Assembly (NCBI GenBank): GCA_949152475.1
Contig: OX424563.1
Coordinates: forward strand, 25,517,001 to 25,581,000
DNA from: Terebella lapidaria
Lineage: Eukaryota; Annelida; Polychaeta; Terebellida; Terebellidae
Reading direction: 5' to 3'
DNA: 64,000 bases
Positions 23,890 through 36,642 of the stretch are shown here, one piece after another; within the stretch, counting starts at the first letter, position 1, and the number at the start of each line of letters is the position of its first letter. The notes below the pieces were generated by a model. It saw only the letters and a program-made list of their open reading frames with translations. It was not told where the DNA came from and searched no databases. A program made the translations under genes and the position numbers.

Positions 23890-24540
23890 TGGTCAGGGAA
23901 TCGAGCAGCGTGTAAAATATTCCTCACAGTCAGTGATTCTCCTGGGCTTGGCGCCAAACCTTTACCATAGTGTTCCCCTCTGTCCTGTTCCACAGGAGCT
24001 GTACAACTTTATTGTCAACACCACGTCTATCAATCAAAATGATGAATACGTGCAGTCAATCCGTGTTCCACTTTCAAAGGATATAATTCTAAAAACATAA
24101 AATAGCCTTTGGTAGTCATTACATAGTAGATGCAACATTACTCACTGGGCTGTAAGAATAGCTGGGAAAATAGTCTGGTGTACTGGACTGAGCTGCTTCA
24201 GAATGCATTTATCCCAAGCTAGGTAGCGTCTGTACTTCCCCTTGTCATTCCTTGCAGCTTTCAGGCATTGCCCGCAACACAACTTCCTGTCATCAGACTA
24301 TAGCAGCCCCCAATGTTACAGATTTGCCGAACCGTGGTGTGGTAGCCGCTCTGGTAGATGAAGAAGTTTCCAGATTTGCCGGGACATTCCTCGCGTGGAC
24401 ACTGAAAGCGAAATTTCCACACGCCGAGTGAACGCCAGAAGCAAAACTTGTTCCTGGAGAACAGTTCTGGAGTTGGCGAGGATGCTTCTACTACTCCAGG
24501 GCAGTCAGGTGGGTAGAACCACATGCGGTCGGACTTCAGA
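23890..24540 (-). pseudogene. Decayed gene with a DUF6729-like domain (transposon-associated family)
   Basis: 24524-24261 on the minus strand reads MWFYPPDCPG.., FCFWRSLGVWKFRFQCPREE, CPG.., GYHTTVRQICNIGGCYSLMT. This resembles the conserved domain I recall as DUF6729, common in repeated genes of fish and marine invertebrates. After a frame change come LCCGQCLKAARN (about 24285-24250), FPAILT (near 24140), then in other frames VDNKVVQLLWNRTEGNT (about 24030-23975). That order matches the family. Frame changes and stops make it a pseudogene. Function unknown. Confidence 0.5.
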
Positions 24541-25129
24541 ACATGTCTTGATCACAACTGGCCTTGAACGTTCCTATACTGCTGCAGATCGCCGAAAACA
24601 ACTCTCACGTGGTCGTTTTTCACCCATCCATCATCAGATTGAGATAGCACTCCACTGCCCTCTTCCCATCTCTTGTACCAGCCCTCATACTCAATCTTTA
24701 TGAGTCAAACTCACTATTCAATGATCTGAAAGTATTTTAAGAAGCAATATATAATGTACATGTTAACATGATCAGATCACTGTAACAACTCTGATTCTTC
24801 TTCATACAAATAGACCACATATTCTGTATCAGATTCCAATTTCAGTCGAAAACCAAAAGGAAATGTCAAGTAAGAATACACACAAGGAGTAGAAATCAGT
24901 GGAAGAATTGTGCCCACAAAATCATAAAGGAAAAACTCACAATGAAAGGAATAAATTCAAGGCACATTCATCAATAAACAAAAGTGCCATTCAGCAATTA
25001 TGTATGCACCACGAGCCCGTTACTTTAGCTGCCACATCAACATACTCAGACTTATATCACATGTTTGCCAACTGTGAGAAGCTATAATGGTATATGTTAT
25101 AACATTTGAGAATATACATAATCTACCTA

Positions 25130-25500
25130 CACTGAGAGGGTCCCGGGTTTTCGAGGAAGGCTCAAGTGATGAGTCATCTTACCAAAATGGGTCGTGTTTG
25201 GACGGACTGAAAGTTGCCCTTGATGCCTGTGAAATGAATAAAAATACATAAGTGTAAAAAATGAAAAATACACAACAAATAATGCACAAATATAAATACT
25301 GCTATCATACAAAATACCTCTCCATCCTTGGTTTTGACAAAAGCTTGAAATCGCTTCATCATCTTGTTGCCGATGTGATTGGGGCGGGTGTTCATCCACT
25401 TGCGGACACATCCACATGCTGCCTTGGCTCTTTTCTGCTCTGGTTGTGCTGTCTAATCTGGTTCTTCCTTTAGTGCTATCCTGTATGTATTGTAGAGCTG
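25130..25500 (-). pseudogene. Exon-like remnants, possibly the 5' part of the DUF6729-like gene
   Basis: The minus strand encodes KAACGCVRKWMNTRPNHIGN then KMMKRFQAFVKTKDGE, followed by a GT donor near 25320. A second piece, GNFQSVQTRPILV (about 25218-25180), comes after an AG acceptor. One in-frame stop lies upstream, in LKEEPD. Order and strand fit an upstream part of the gene at 23890-24540, but the link is inferred. Confidence 0.35.
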
Positions 25501-25839
25501 TCACATCTCCAGAAAGGTATAGAACACGAACCCTGACCGTCCTTATGTACTTTTATCCAGCAGTCATGGATTTCGGCTGTTCTTATCGACCAAGTTGCAA
25601 ATAGAAAAAAAAATCAGTGAATTGGTATTTCTGAATTAGACTGTAACTTAAGGGTCACCGGTACCAGTGAACTCATGATACATACTGATATTATTACCCA
25701 ATGTAAAATAGACACAACTTGTACCGGTATGCCGCAGTTATGAAACAACTGGTACTTCCCAATGGGCAAAACTAACTGACCAAGGCTCCGACTTCGGATT
25801 GGGACAGCATGACCTTTCTCATCAAGTTGGTTGTGGTAC

Positions 25840-26330
25840 CCCCAATGAATGAAATGTCTAGGCGTGATCAACTGGTCATGTCACGGGCTCGTATAGGGCA
25901 TACATAACTTACTCAGGGATACCTGCTCCGTGGGGAGGAGGCCCCTGTGTGTGTGCCCTGTTGAGAGTGGCTGACGGTTGAACATGTCGTGGTACATTGT
26001 CAAGATTTGGCTGACACTCGTCGCATGTTCTACGAGTGTCCGTCAACATACGAAATTTTTCAATGATTTTAATATTAATAAAATTCTCAATTTCCTTTGG
26101 GAATTTATTTTTAGACCTACAACTCTAGTCAACTCGTTTGAGCCTAGATCCAGTCATCAATACTTTCACCAATAATCTTGTAAGCTTTTACTTTTCATTA
26201 GAATTTTTTAATTGTAGAACTTGTGGTTTTATCATTCTTGATACTACTACTTTTATATCCTCGTTTGGCGCTGAAATGGCCTTCTAGAGCCCAAAGTGCC
26301 GTTAAGCTTTATTCCTTCCTCTTCTTCTCA
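25840..26330 (+). mobile_element. I/Nimb-like LINE 3' end
   Basis: Contains the post-RNase-H segment MSRRDQLVMSRARIGHT near 25853-25900 and a degraded zinc-knuckle-like part. The family hairpin and a TTC-rich tail follow at about 26268-26330. Homologous to 6060-6965; interrupted by stops and not functional. Confidence 0.72.
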
Positions 26331-26661
26331 GCATGGAAACTACCAATTGCGAGTATGAGTGGGGCAAGATGCGTACACATGTATATCCTGTCTAAAATAA
26401 TGACCTGAAATGTCTCATGTTTTAGCATTATGTAATGAGATATTGCTCTCTAACCATTTCCAAACCATAAAGCCAACGAAGACTGTGTAAGGGGAGATAT
26501 CATCGATAAGCCACCTGCATGTTCAATTCGGAAAGGATGGATCTAACAAGGATGAAGTCAATTTGTAAAGAGTATAGCGACCCATATGTGTCGAATGCAT
26601 ATTCTGGTGGTCAGCCGCCCATATGCCATCCAGGCAAATTATTTTTAGCATGATAAACTTA

Positions 26662-26723
26662 CCTGAAAATATACCACGAGTCGTAGTTTCATCGTCGTAC
26701 GGGTTGGGTTTTTTGCTCGTCAT
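26662..26723 (-). other. Possible first coding exon
   Basis: The minus strand has ATG then TSKKPNPYDDETTTRGIFS, followed by a good donor, CAG|GTAAGT. The start of a minus-strand gene running towards 25.5 kb is possible. No further support. Confidence 0.25.
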
Positions 26724-26782
26724 TCCACCACCAAATGGACAGTTCTGTATTTTTTACTACTATTTCAGATAAAGCAAATAGA

Positions 26783-26829
26783 GTTGAGCCCAAAGTGCCG
26801 TTAAGCTTTATTTCTTCTTCTTCTTCTTC
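26783..26829 (+). mobile_element. 47-bp LINE 3' end insertion with 11-bp target duplication
   Basis: GAGCCCAAAGTGCCGTTAAG, the AT-rich end and a TTC repeat lie between exact copies of AAGCAAATAGA (26772-26782 and 26830-26840). Reverse transcription stopped inside the 3' hairpin. Confidence 0.87.
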
Positions 26830-26844
26830 AAGCAAATAGACGTT

Positions 26845-27500
26845 AGGTTTTCAATCACGAACATATATGATGCATATTTTGGTGAGCGTGGACTTGACCT
26901 CAGATAACCTTGAATATTATGTCATGATATACATCATATCTGATCAATTGTTAAAGTGAACAAGTTGCCGATAAGCTAAAACACTTTGCTCTGTTCTTAG
27001 TGGTCAATTCAAACAAAATATTCGCTGTTTACAACATAGCATTAGAGTTCGAATGTTACTGTTGATATGTTAGGTTTCGAGTCCAAAAATGAATTTCCAG
27101 ATGAGATATTCGTTTTGACCTTTCAAATTCAGTAGCCACTTCGAGCAATTGACTATACATATGGATTTGTTGGGGGGGGGGGGGGGAATTTGGGTCGGAA
27201 TCTTCTTAATGGACAATTCGATGCACATTTGGAGTAGTAAAACATATGTGTGTTATTACGCATTTAGCAAACACGCATCCGTCTGACACTAAATTTGTCT
27301 GTGTAAAACTCACATCAATATGACAGAATGATATATGGGCCTATATGCTTAATAAAATATTTTATGTGAATATAATAATGGAACATTTTGTTGTCGAAAT
27401 AATAAAACAAAATCTGTCTAAGGAATTACACATAGTACATGGTCCACACCATATCCGCATAGGATCGATGTGGCGTATGGAGCGAAGGGCGTGTGGACAC
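26845..27500. other. Intergenic, no recognisable gene
   Basis: AT-rich, with a 16-bp G run at 27171-27186. It precedes the outer edge of arm 1 of the inverted duplication. Confidence 0.5.
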
Positions 27501-28941
27501 GTTTTTTTAGGGCATGGTGTTTCAAGCAGGGGATTGGAACATACAATACTCTACCGAAGCACAGAGCCGCCACTTTTATTTTAGACATGGTTTTGTTAGA
27601 GTTCTTCTATTTTTTGCCCTTTTCTCTATTTCTTTGTTTTTCTCCTTTTGCCGCCGTGTCTGTGTCGTGATAACTCGAGGAAGTCTCAGCGGATCAAATT
27701 TTCACCGCTGCTTTGACATTTCATGTAGATGTGCCGTACAGCTTTGACCACAGATAACTGTTTGAGAAAGCTGAATAATTATAAACTTCTGCAATTACCA
27801 TAAATATCATTCGGTTAATCACAGTCTATGGAGGTTTTAATGAAAAGGAGGGCATCAGATGTGTTATTTTAAGGAGAAAGCGAATTTACTATTATTAATC
27901 GCATAAGTAATTCACACCTAGGTGTTATTATTGTCGACCGTTTGCTGTATATATCTCAGTTCAGACACATACTTGTACATAACTACCAGGGATGAGTGGA
28001 CTGGAAGGTGGAGCCCTTGTGTGTCTACATGAAGCTCGAAAGCAATTTCGCAATTCTGGTGAGACAGAAGTGCCACCAACACATATTGATTCATGCTTGC
28101 AAATTTCGATAGCCAATGACATACTCGCAAATATGCCCACCATATCATTAACCAATGAAGATGTTACACATATTTTGCACTAGAAATGGAAAATTCACGA
28201 ACATGATACGGTAAAAAAAATGCTTTCGAAGAATATGTTTAGAGCAGTTTTCCATAAACTTTTATATCCTGTCTAAAGATATGTGCATTTTATGGTTCTA
28301 AGAATGGTTTATGTTTTCGCAAGTAACGAGATGTACATCTGCGGTGAGATCCAATCCGTAAACCCGGCAAATAAACTATGAAATGTGGAGGCAACTGAAT
28401 GTTCGTGTATGAAAGAGCGGAACAAACTGAATCAATTTATAATTCTAAATGCCAATTAAATCATAATTATTAATTGTTGATTTTTGTTTCATATTGGGAA
28501 TACAGAATACATATGAATTATACAATTTTATTCCAATTGGCAGGCAAATGTCACATATACATTTCTATCTAACTAACTAACAATTTATACTAGATGGACA
28601 GCGTCCACACGATCACGGCTGACGAAACCAGATGGTTCGTTGTAAGTGTGTATCACCTAAGGTCAAATTTGGATGCGCACTTCAAATAGTGAAATTGCAC
28701 CAGAAGCATGTCATAAAACACGTACATGTAATACAATGCTGGAATCAATTTATCATTGTCGTTGTCTTATCGTAAAACGTACATAAATATGACAATATGA
28801 TATATGGTCATGTACTTAAAATGAAATTAATCCTCCCGAATAATATCTACATATATCTAATATAGATACCAGTACATTTCTAATGTAATTTAGAGAATCT
28901 TCTTGTTGAAAAAACGGCCATTGCCCACGCAATGGTGTCCT

Positions 28942-29031
28942 TTATATATACTTCCGCTTGTCCATGAAAAGTCATATCACCAGTTTGGACCTGAGAGATT
29001 GGCTGCACTTGTTGAGATCAACTAAGCAAGT
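28942..29031 (+). promoter_or_regulatory. Core promoter and 5' UTR of astacin copy 1
   Basis: A TATA-like TTATATATA lies at 28942-28950, about 82 bp before the start codon. Ten bases downstream, 28961-28982 holds a block (TCCATGAAAAGTCA then ATCACCA) repeated almost exactly before copy 2. Conservation against a more diverged surrounding supports function. The transcription start is inferred, not seen. Confidence 0.6.
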
Positions 29032-32000
29032 ATGGAGATGTCGCGCAGGGTACTGCTGATTTTGATGCTTGCCTGTTGTATAAACATCGGTTGGACATTT
29101 GCAGAAGAGGTATGATTGTCTTTTTTGGGTCATATTACTCCATTCTTTGGCGCAATGTCTTGGGTGAACAAATCCTTCAGCCTAATTATTTGATACAGCG
29201 CATGATAGTATGATCGATCCCACATACAACAAATGCATGCCAAATAATGAACTCAAACCTGTGAGGAGCACCTGCACTGTTTTCGTGAAAACAGAGCTTG
29301 TAAACATCCAGAAATGTCTGGTAACTTTATATAAGGGTAAACATAATACGTTCAACTCTCTCAGTTTTGTATCACAGTCGAGACTTGAGAGTCATGGACT
29401 AGCACCATATACAACTAATCACGTAGAATGGTTCAAAAGGGAATATCCCATAATTTGCATAGTTTACTTGTCACAGATGACAGAAGAGGAGTCGATGGCA
29501 ACCTATGGTATGGGATATGCAAGACTCGAGCGAATTCGTCAACTGGCTCATGAGGTTCGAAGAAAACTCGCCGAGAAAGATGGAGAAGTGGTGAGTCTTA
29601 CACAGAACAGTACCATTACATGGTTATGGACCAGTATCGATTCTCCTTAAATGGTCAAAATGCAGCATCAAAGTACTATATTATTGTAAAAATCACAGTT
29701 TCTGCTCAAAATGCACAGGTTATGATGTAGGAAGGCTCCTTTTTAGTGGGTATGCTTGTAGGACAACCATTTCCCTTCTTACATGTGAGTTTCCAAGAAG
29801 AAATAAGCTTTCACTGGGCGGAAGCACAACTGAGTAAATCGGCCCTTTATTTTGGCGTTTGTTTCTCGAGGTATTCGCCAGGTGTCAGTCAAGTGCTCAT
29901 AGCGAACGATCTATTCCTACAACTTATGCTGATTTTTAAAATGTTTTAGAAGTCATATTCAAGGCTTCCACAAACTAAATTTATTCGGAGATCGAAAATA
30001 GTTTAATAAGTATTTTCCAGCAAAACTTTACAATGGAAGTGTATGTGATTCTTAATTGAGAAGTGACCACAAGTCCCAATACACCAAAATCTATCATTAC
30101 AAATCACATACTAAATGTGTGTATAGGCATTGTCATACGGGATTCGGCAATCAATGACTATACAGATTATTCAGAAGATCAGACCGTATATATGTATATT
30201 CCCTGGATGAAATTGATGTGTTGGTTGACTGATAAGCAAGCAAGTAGCAGAGACATGCACAAGCAGCTAGGTAAAATACTACTCGAACCATGTTAAATCG
30301 TGGAGAGATATATGATCTGGAGTGAGCACTGACATTAACTATATATGCTATACGAGTAGAAACAAATGTATTGCCATAATTATTACAATACATCATGTAA
30401 AATTACTCACAGACAGCGATCAAAATTCAAGCAACAACAATATACAGCAGTATTCGTATGCTAATCCATGTGAGAGGAATGCAACGAAACAAATATATTC
30501 CGAAACCTCGTGTCACATTCCTTCCAGAAGTAAACACGAATTTCTGTATACAAAACATTCCCACTTAAATATTTTCACTATAGACTACTACGTCGACGGA
30601 CTACTTGTGACTGTTCAATTTCCTGTCATATAATAATATAGATATACATTACATCCAGTATCGTAATGTTGTATCAATTAGCACGTCCCATACTGTGTTG
30701 CTTCAAATGTCATATAATATGTGTGTACGCATACTTTCCACATTCACAGTATGAGCCCATTCCGAAGCCAGAAGTATGGGATGACATGATCTTGACTGAG
30801 GTGCAACTGGAAGCGTGGCTGCGGGAGTTGAACGGAGAGGATAATGATGGGGCACAGCAGGGTCGACAAGTAATGAGGAATCCACTATCACTGTGGCCCC
30901 AGACAGGTTCTCGAAGGACAGTACATTACACATTCCAAGGAATATCAGGTTAGATGGCAATAATATCCAACGATTCTATTCAACAATATCCAACAGGCAT
31001 GCAGTAAAAAAGTTCGAACACAGGCGGATCCAGGGGTGCGCCCCCGATCGGCCATGCTCGTCTCGTTTTGCTTAATTGTGCCCATCTCTCCATATTTGAC
31101 AAAAATTCCGCACTGTTTTGATTCCCGAGTGACGAATTGATCTTGAACCAGCTTGGTCTAAGGCAATGTACATAAACTTCGCCTTGGTTTGAATAGATGC
31201 CCTTTTGGGGCTCCAGACGAACACGTCTCACGGATATTTCGGGGAATTCCCCCCTTCTCTGCATTTTTGACAGTATTTGCCATATTGCGAAATGAGACAC
31301 GCAATAGGTCTTGTCCAAATCAGCCATGCTTCAGAGGTGTTCTTATTGTAACCACTGGCAAAACAAACTGATAATCTCTTGATTATTATCTCTTGATGAT
31401 TCATCATTTATTTTGTCAAAATATCACTGCTAGTTTAATGATAAAGTCCAGTGATAAAATTGTGATATAGTACAACGATACGCAATGTGTACTATACCTC
31501 CGGAACAAAATTACATGAATTTTGCAGTCATAGACTAATATAGGATTTCTAAAATATAGGGTATCTCAAGATATATTGCACTAGTCATCCCCATCAATGT
31601 ATTTTCTTATGTCAAACCACGACACGACAGAACCCCTAAGAAATGAAATCCGAGAGGCGATCAAAGAATGGGAGCGTCTCACTTGCTACGACTTTATCGA
31701 GGGAACTAGTAACTCGGGCTACATAACGTTCTTCCATGGCTCGGGCTGCTGGTCTTTTGTTGGGCATATTGGGGGACAACAGATGTTATCGCTGTCTATT
31801 GGATGCTTCACCGTGAGTTCGAACGCTTAATTGCATGAATCATATATCGCAGTATAATGTGGTGCGGAAAAATATCGTGAAAAGTATTGAGTCGTCTGCA
31901 TGTAAATATTTGTTTGTTTGCATCAAACTACCAACAAGAAGTGATTTGTAAAAAAAAAACATTAAGAAACATCCCTCATGTGGGTGGGTTTTGGATTATT

Positions 32001-35000
32001 TTTAACTATAACAAATCTTTCACATGTATTATTCTGCAGAGACTGAACAGACGAATCAGTGTTCAATCCTTTCTGCTATAACCTGGTAGATGCAGTATAA
32101 ACAAAATGTTGCTGTTCATGCCTCGTTCGTGCTGGTGTTCATTCTCAACAGCTTCATATCATTACGCACGAAATTGGACACGCAATAGGTGCTCGACATG
32201 AAATGAACAGACCAGACCGTAACAACTTTGTCACAGTCCATTGGAATAACATCCAACAGAATTTCAAATTTGCCTTCAACATCATGAATTTCTGGGAGGT
32301 AGACACATTCAATGTGCCCTACGACTACTCTTCCGTGATGCACTACCCAACATACGTATGTATATTTCCGGGGAAAATTGTTCCAACAACAGACCAAAGA
32401 CCAAAGAAGAATGTGTTTTGAACATCAAACTTTTACAGGGGTTTCCAATAGACGGCTCGCAACCAACTTTGTCCCCGATCGATTCTCGTTTTGTCAACAA
32501 CATGAATTCACATGGATTTGGCCCTAGTTTCTTCGACGTCAAGATAGTCAACAAAAAAGGCTGTCAGAACGGTAATTGCCAAATATTCTCTGCTCACTCG
32601 ATCTCCTCAAATCGCTCATATATCTCACTGTGTATTTCCTTAAATAAATTTCAGATGGATGTGACCAGATATTCAGCCAACAGCATGGTGGAAAATACTG
32701 TAAGAATTACGGTTTTGTGCACCCTAACGATTGTACTAGCTGTCTTTGTCCACAAGGACTTGCTCCGCCTCTCTGCAACAAAGTGGCCAACAGCGCACCT
32801 GGTTAGTGTCATTCCTTGCTTGTAAACACACGTGGTAAAAGCAGAGTGCAACTCGATGATGGTTATATAATGTATTCAATGTATTTTTAGGTTACCGGAC
32901 CTATGGTCCGATAACCTATAGGCATTGCGTTGCGTCCGTCGGCGGTGGCGGCGTCGTCGGTCCACATTTTTATCTCTGAAGTTTACAGGCGATACTTTCT
33001 GAACTTTGGCACAAAAATGCCTAAAAATAATTTAAAGAGGGGATATTTTTTAGTCTTTTTATTTCCACGTTTCTTTTCAAAATGGCAGCCATTTTCGACG
33101 AAAAACAGCCAATTTTTTTACTTTGGCGGCCATTTTCTCAAAAACTGTTTGAGATTTTTGTTTCAAAACATTGTCCTCATATACCTCTGTGATGTGTAGA
33201 AGATTCGTTGCCCCTGAATCGTCGGTCTGCGTGTGGCAGCCATTTTCATTTTCTTCACAGGTCCCAAATGGGACTTTCCCATGTTAAACTCTCCTATGCT
33301 TTATAATGGGACACATTATGCCTAATATATCACTAAATATTGAGATTAGAGGCTAGAAATCAATTGTGGACACATAGGAAATGATATATGCTGATTGAAT
33401 TTGACCTTTGACCTCATTTTCAAAGTCAGAGCGCAAAATGGCTAATATCTCGCTTATTATCGGACATAATGATTAATATCTATCTTATTATTGAACTTCC
33501 AGCTTAGTAATCAATTGTGAACTTATAGGAGATCAAATATGCTGAACACTCTCGTGACTTTAAGTTTGACCAGTGACCTTATTTTTAAGACCACAAGACA
33601 AAATATAGCTATTATATATTGTCCGGTAACCTATCTTAGCCCTTGGGCTAATTTCTTATATGAACGGTTGGCAAAATCTTTCAGCGGTCAGTGTTCTATC
33701 AAACTAAATTTTAATCCCCAAAACCATAAATTTACTGAATTTAGATCAAGGGAACTATATGTTGATACAATATGTGAGGCAGAATTGTCACCAATGATTG
33801 GATTGGTATTTGATACCAGCTAGTCCATCTGCTATCAAAATAGCTTGTACCGTATTGGTCCGAATAGTAGCACGGGCGAGCCAAAACAAGACCTCCTGCA
33901 ACAGCACAAGCAAAAATGTTGTCAAACTTGAGGTCAAATATAAGAAAATCACTGAATATTAAACCTGAAGCATTCGATCTCATTCATTTTGAATCAAATA
34001 ACATAACTGGGCGATTGGAACCCTCCAAGATATTATCAGAAAGATATGGAGTGAATTAAAATCTACTATTAGGGCACGTGCCACTATTAGGACCAATACG
34101 GTACTATATATAACAACCTTGCACATAATCTCCTACCTGGATGATTGCTCATTAAGAATCTGAGGTGATTTATTTTATACAAGTGATGGTTTTCTAAGCT
34201 GTAATTCAAATGAGATCAACTGTAAATAGTAGTTCTTAAAGTGCACTGGTAGGTATTGCAATATTTGCGTTCTTGATTGGGCATGTAATATAATACATTC
34301 ATAATTTTACGGCCTTGTTCCGCAATTGCAGTTATAAACAATTCGCCAATTGTATAATAATAATATGTTATAATAATATAATGATTGTATAATAATTTAA
34401 TACTTACATCCATCATGTGTATATGGATAGTGGAAACAACTATATTTAAAACACCGTATGTCTATATTTATGGTTTAGCTTGGTTCCCCTGATGGTTGTT
34501 TCTGTTTCAAGGTTATTCAGTTGGAAGTATATCGAACTCTTAAATACACGTTTATGTTCAAGCATGCCCAAGCGCTGGTAAACACATCGTGAAGAACGGC
34601 GCAAATGAAATATGCATCGAAGTCAAAGGTCCGGGATTCGCAGGAGCTGAATGCAACTGGCATTTCATAGTAAGTCATAGCCAGGAATAATTACATTAGG
34701 AGAACCGGCGCCCGCTTCCTAGTTCTAAAAAACAGATTTGCAGAGTTACCAACTGAGAGCTATTCACGGGCCATAGCAATACACTTTTATCTCTATTACC
34801 ATATAGGCCTACTAGTATATCCTGCAAAATGAGTCAAATTTAAGGTTAGCCGCGAAAGGCAAGTACATATTATCAGTCCCAAATGATTCTGTTTTGTGTC
34901 TACAAACGCAACTTTTGACATGGGATATCTGCCTCAAGCAGTATCAACTGAACGACCAAAGTTAGAGTCACTCTAAGTCTGTTCGAGTCACTCTCCCCCG

Positions 35001-35888
35001 GGGGTCACTCTGGGGACAGAAGCACACGCATGCTCGAAAATGACTTTCAGTTTGATCCCCTTTCCAAGGTTCCTGAGCGTATGACCAACTTTTCTAGGAT
35101 TTTACGACAACAATCCCGAGCAATATGACCCCCTTTTCTAGTATTTTATGATAGAAATAACCCCCGTTTTTAACGGCTGTATGTGTTCATATTTTGTGCT
35201 AGTGAACATTCTTGACGGGTAGGCCTACAAATACACAACAAAACTATCATGGCAAATACAAGGGAAATACTGGACAAATATCGACCACAAATCACACAAA
35301 TAATTAGAGCAAAAACTAGAGCAGTACCTTAAGTACGTAGTGATTGCCCGCACTGACAACAAAACTTGTTCTGTATGGAATTTTCATGACGACAGTTTGG
35401 ACGTTGCAGCAGTTGAGGTGCCCCACATTCTGGGCAAAATTTTGTGTTGACGAACGCACTGCAGCTATGGCACACCAAAATAATAATCATGATAAATTTG
35501 GTTAAATAACACATTTAGACTGTAATGGTGATCTGTGGTTCGATTACTTCACAGAAAGGACTACAAGGTGACTACAGTCGTCCGATCCGGGTAATATTTG
35601 GCACCTTCAATCTTCCACACTGTAGCACGACCTACGTCGAAGTCAGACAAAACAATTTCTACAGACGAGCACCATGGTAAATATACGCTGTCAGGATCAC
35701 AATAAGGATTATACGTCACAATGCATTTCAGTTTAACCTGCACAATGTAGATGATTTATTCCCAAAGGTATTGCGGAACCCAAAGTCCCGGTTGGGTACC
35801 CGGCAACGCTCGCGTCTTAATCCACTTTAAGAGTACAGTGGCTCTGGCAGCCGACCAAGGATTCAGCATGTGTATCAGCAGAGTCTAG
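29032..35888 (+). CDS. Astacin-EGF-CUB secreted metalloproteinase, copy 1 (10 exons, 468 aa)
   Basis: Predicted secreted zinc endopeptidase of the astacin (M12A) family. Exons: 29032-29109, 29477-29590, 30750-30948, 31631-31812, 32152-32355, 32439-32571, 32655-32801, 34563-34669, 35555-35676, 35768-35888; all introns are GT-AG and the sum is 1407 nt, in frame with a TAG stop. Residues 1-25 look like a signal peptide. Propeptide motif WDDMILT (74-80) resembles the astacin aspartate switch, D76 being the likely zinc ligand in the zymogen. The zinc site HEIGHAIGARHE (197-208) gives ligands H197, H201 and H207 and catalytic E198; the Met-turn SVMHY (252-256) supplies Y256. A Cys-rich EGF-like module spans about 304-345. 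A CUB domain spans about 354-466, with C354, C383, C411 and C431. This architecture is like nematode NAS astacins and many invertebrate ones. No break is seen. The exon 4 acceptor has a poor pyrimidine tract, but the paralogue uses the same one. The substrate is unknown. Confidence 0.93.
32889..33654 (+). repeat. Hairpin-ended repeat in intron 7 of astacin copy 1
   Basis: Begins with the hairpin AGGTTACCGGACC..GGTCCGATAACCT, followed by GCGTTGCGTCCGTC-like sequence and a stretch rich in AAATGGCGGCCATTTT motifs. It ends GTCCGGTAACC plus a second hairpin TTAGCCC..GGGCTAA. The outer GGTTACCGGAC and GTCCGGTAACC are inverted. Astacin copy 2 lacks it. No open reading frame is convincing; transposition mechanism unknown. 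Confidence 0.7.
33850..34101. mobile_element. 252-bp MITE in intron 7 of astacin copy 1
   Basis: The terminal inverted repeats CCGTATTGGTCC..AATAGTAGCACG and CGTGCCACTATTAGGACC..AATACGG lie between TA dinucleotides (33848-33849 and 34102-34103). It is non-coding. Astacin copy 2 lacks it, so the insertion postdates the duplication. Confidence 0.72.
35329..35514 (-). other. Antisense double zinc-ribbon reading frame in intron 8 of astacin copy 1
   Basis: The 61-codon frame ends at TAA and encodes two paired-Cys units: CHSC..FCPECG, then NCRHENSIQNKFCCQCGQSL. Spacing and residues are typical of zinc-ribbon (DZANK/DZR-type) modules. It lies between exons 8 and 9 of astacin copy 1, on the opposite strand; the matching intron of copy 2 shows nothing like it. 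It could be the last exon or a retrocopy tail of an unrelated gene. Expression unknown. Confidence 0.35.
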
Positions 35889-35933
35889 AGTTGATCTGCT
35901 CTCGGAACCACTGGAGGATGTTAAGATTCTGAT

Positions 35934-35939
35934 AATAAA
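35934..35939 (+). terminator. Poly(A) signal of astacin copy 1
   Basis: AATAAA 46 bp after the TAG stop, followed by a block (CAAGCATTGCAC) shared with the end of copy 2. Arm homology stops shortly after, near 35970. Confidence 0.75.
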
Positions 35940-36642
35940 TAATGTCAAGCATTGCACTAGCCTTTATTTATGATATGATGTCTTTACTGTTTCCGCCACA
36001 TCCACAACGTGCAGATGCGGAGTTGTTACCCCCTGCCCGATGGTGAGTAAGGGTGTCCTCTTTTGAGTCCACCAGTCTGTCTGTATGAAAGTGGAAATAT
36101 ACCTTGATTTCGCAGTTTGAAATTCAATCACCCCCCACTGTGAACCATATCCTGTTTCGTTTTCTTCTATGAACCAAATCAACCAAGCAAACCAACGTTT
36201 GGATGGCTATGTGAAAATCTATCGAACATTCATTCGAGTTTCGGCCTGAAAAGCAAAAAAAAAAAAAACACACACGACCTACCCCCTCGGTTTTGCGGGC
36301 GTAGTTAGGCTACACAACAATCACGACACAACCTTTTTCACTGCCAAAACGCTTTTCGATGAATTGCTTGCTGGAGAAAACTCGTACACTGTCGTCGAGC
36401 ACATGGTGCAGTTGAACATTGACGATATTACATGGTGTTGGTAATGATGTTAGTATTATGAAATCCTCAACTTCCGTCGGGAAATTGTAATGTATTTTTA
36501 TTTCTAGACATGTAGTCTATTATACTAGTCATTGACTATGTTGCTACTCATTCAATAATGTTAAGAATTATCTCGTAGTTTTCAACGTTCAATACAGATT
36601 CTTATTTCTCGAACAAAAACTCATACATTCTTTATTGAATTT

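Larger units (their letters stand above)
27500..35970 (+). repeat. Arm 1 of a large inverted duplication
   Basis: This segment is matched in inverse orientation by about 49618-63800. Similarity covers the astacin gene, its promoter, far-upstream sequence (for example 28676-28860 against 59600-59790, and 27510-28160 against 63240-63780) and the 3' end. Differences are mostly insertions: the other arm gained a LINE, a palindromic element and retroelement ends, while this arm gained the repeats at 32889-33654 and 33850-34101 in intron 7. The outer border is blurred near 27.5 kb. Confidence 0.85.

Noticed and set aside
35561-35743. Minus-strand frame with YLPWCSSVEIV.. repeated at 49832-50020, looking like a conserved gene
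   Set aside because: It is the antisense shadow of astacin exon 9 (35555-35676 and 49890-50014). The sense strand has splice sites, CUB residues and frame continuity with exons 8 and 10.
35964-36182. 72-codon minus frame with a donor-like site and AATAAA nearby
   Set aside because: No motif, and it lies just past the edge of arm homology; too weak to call an exon.
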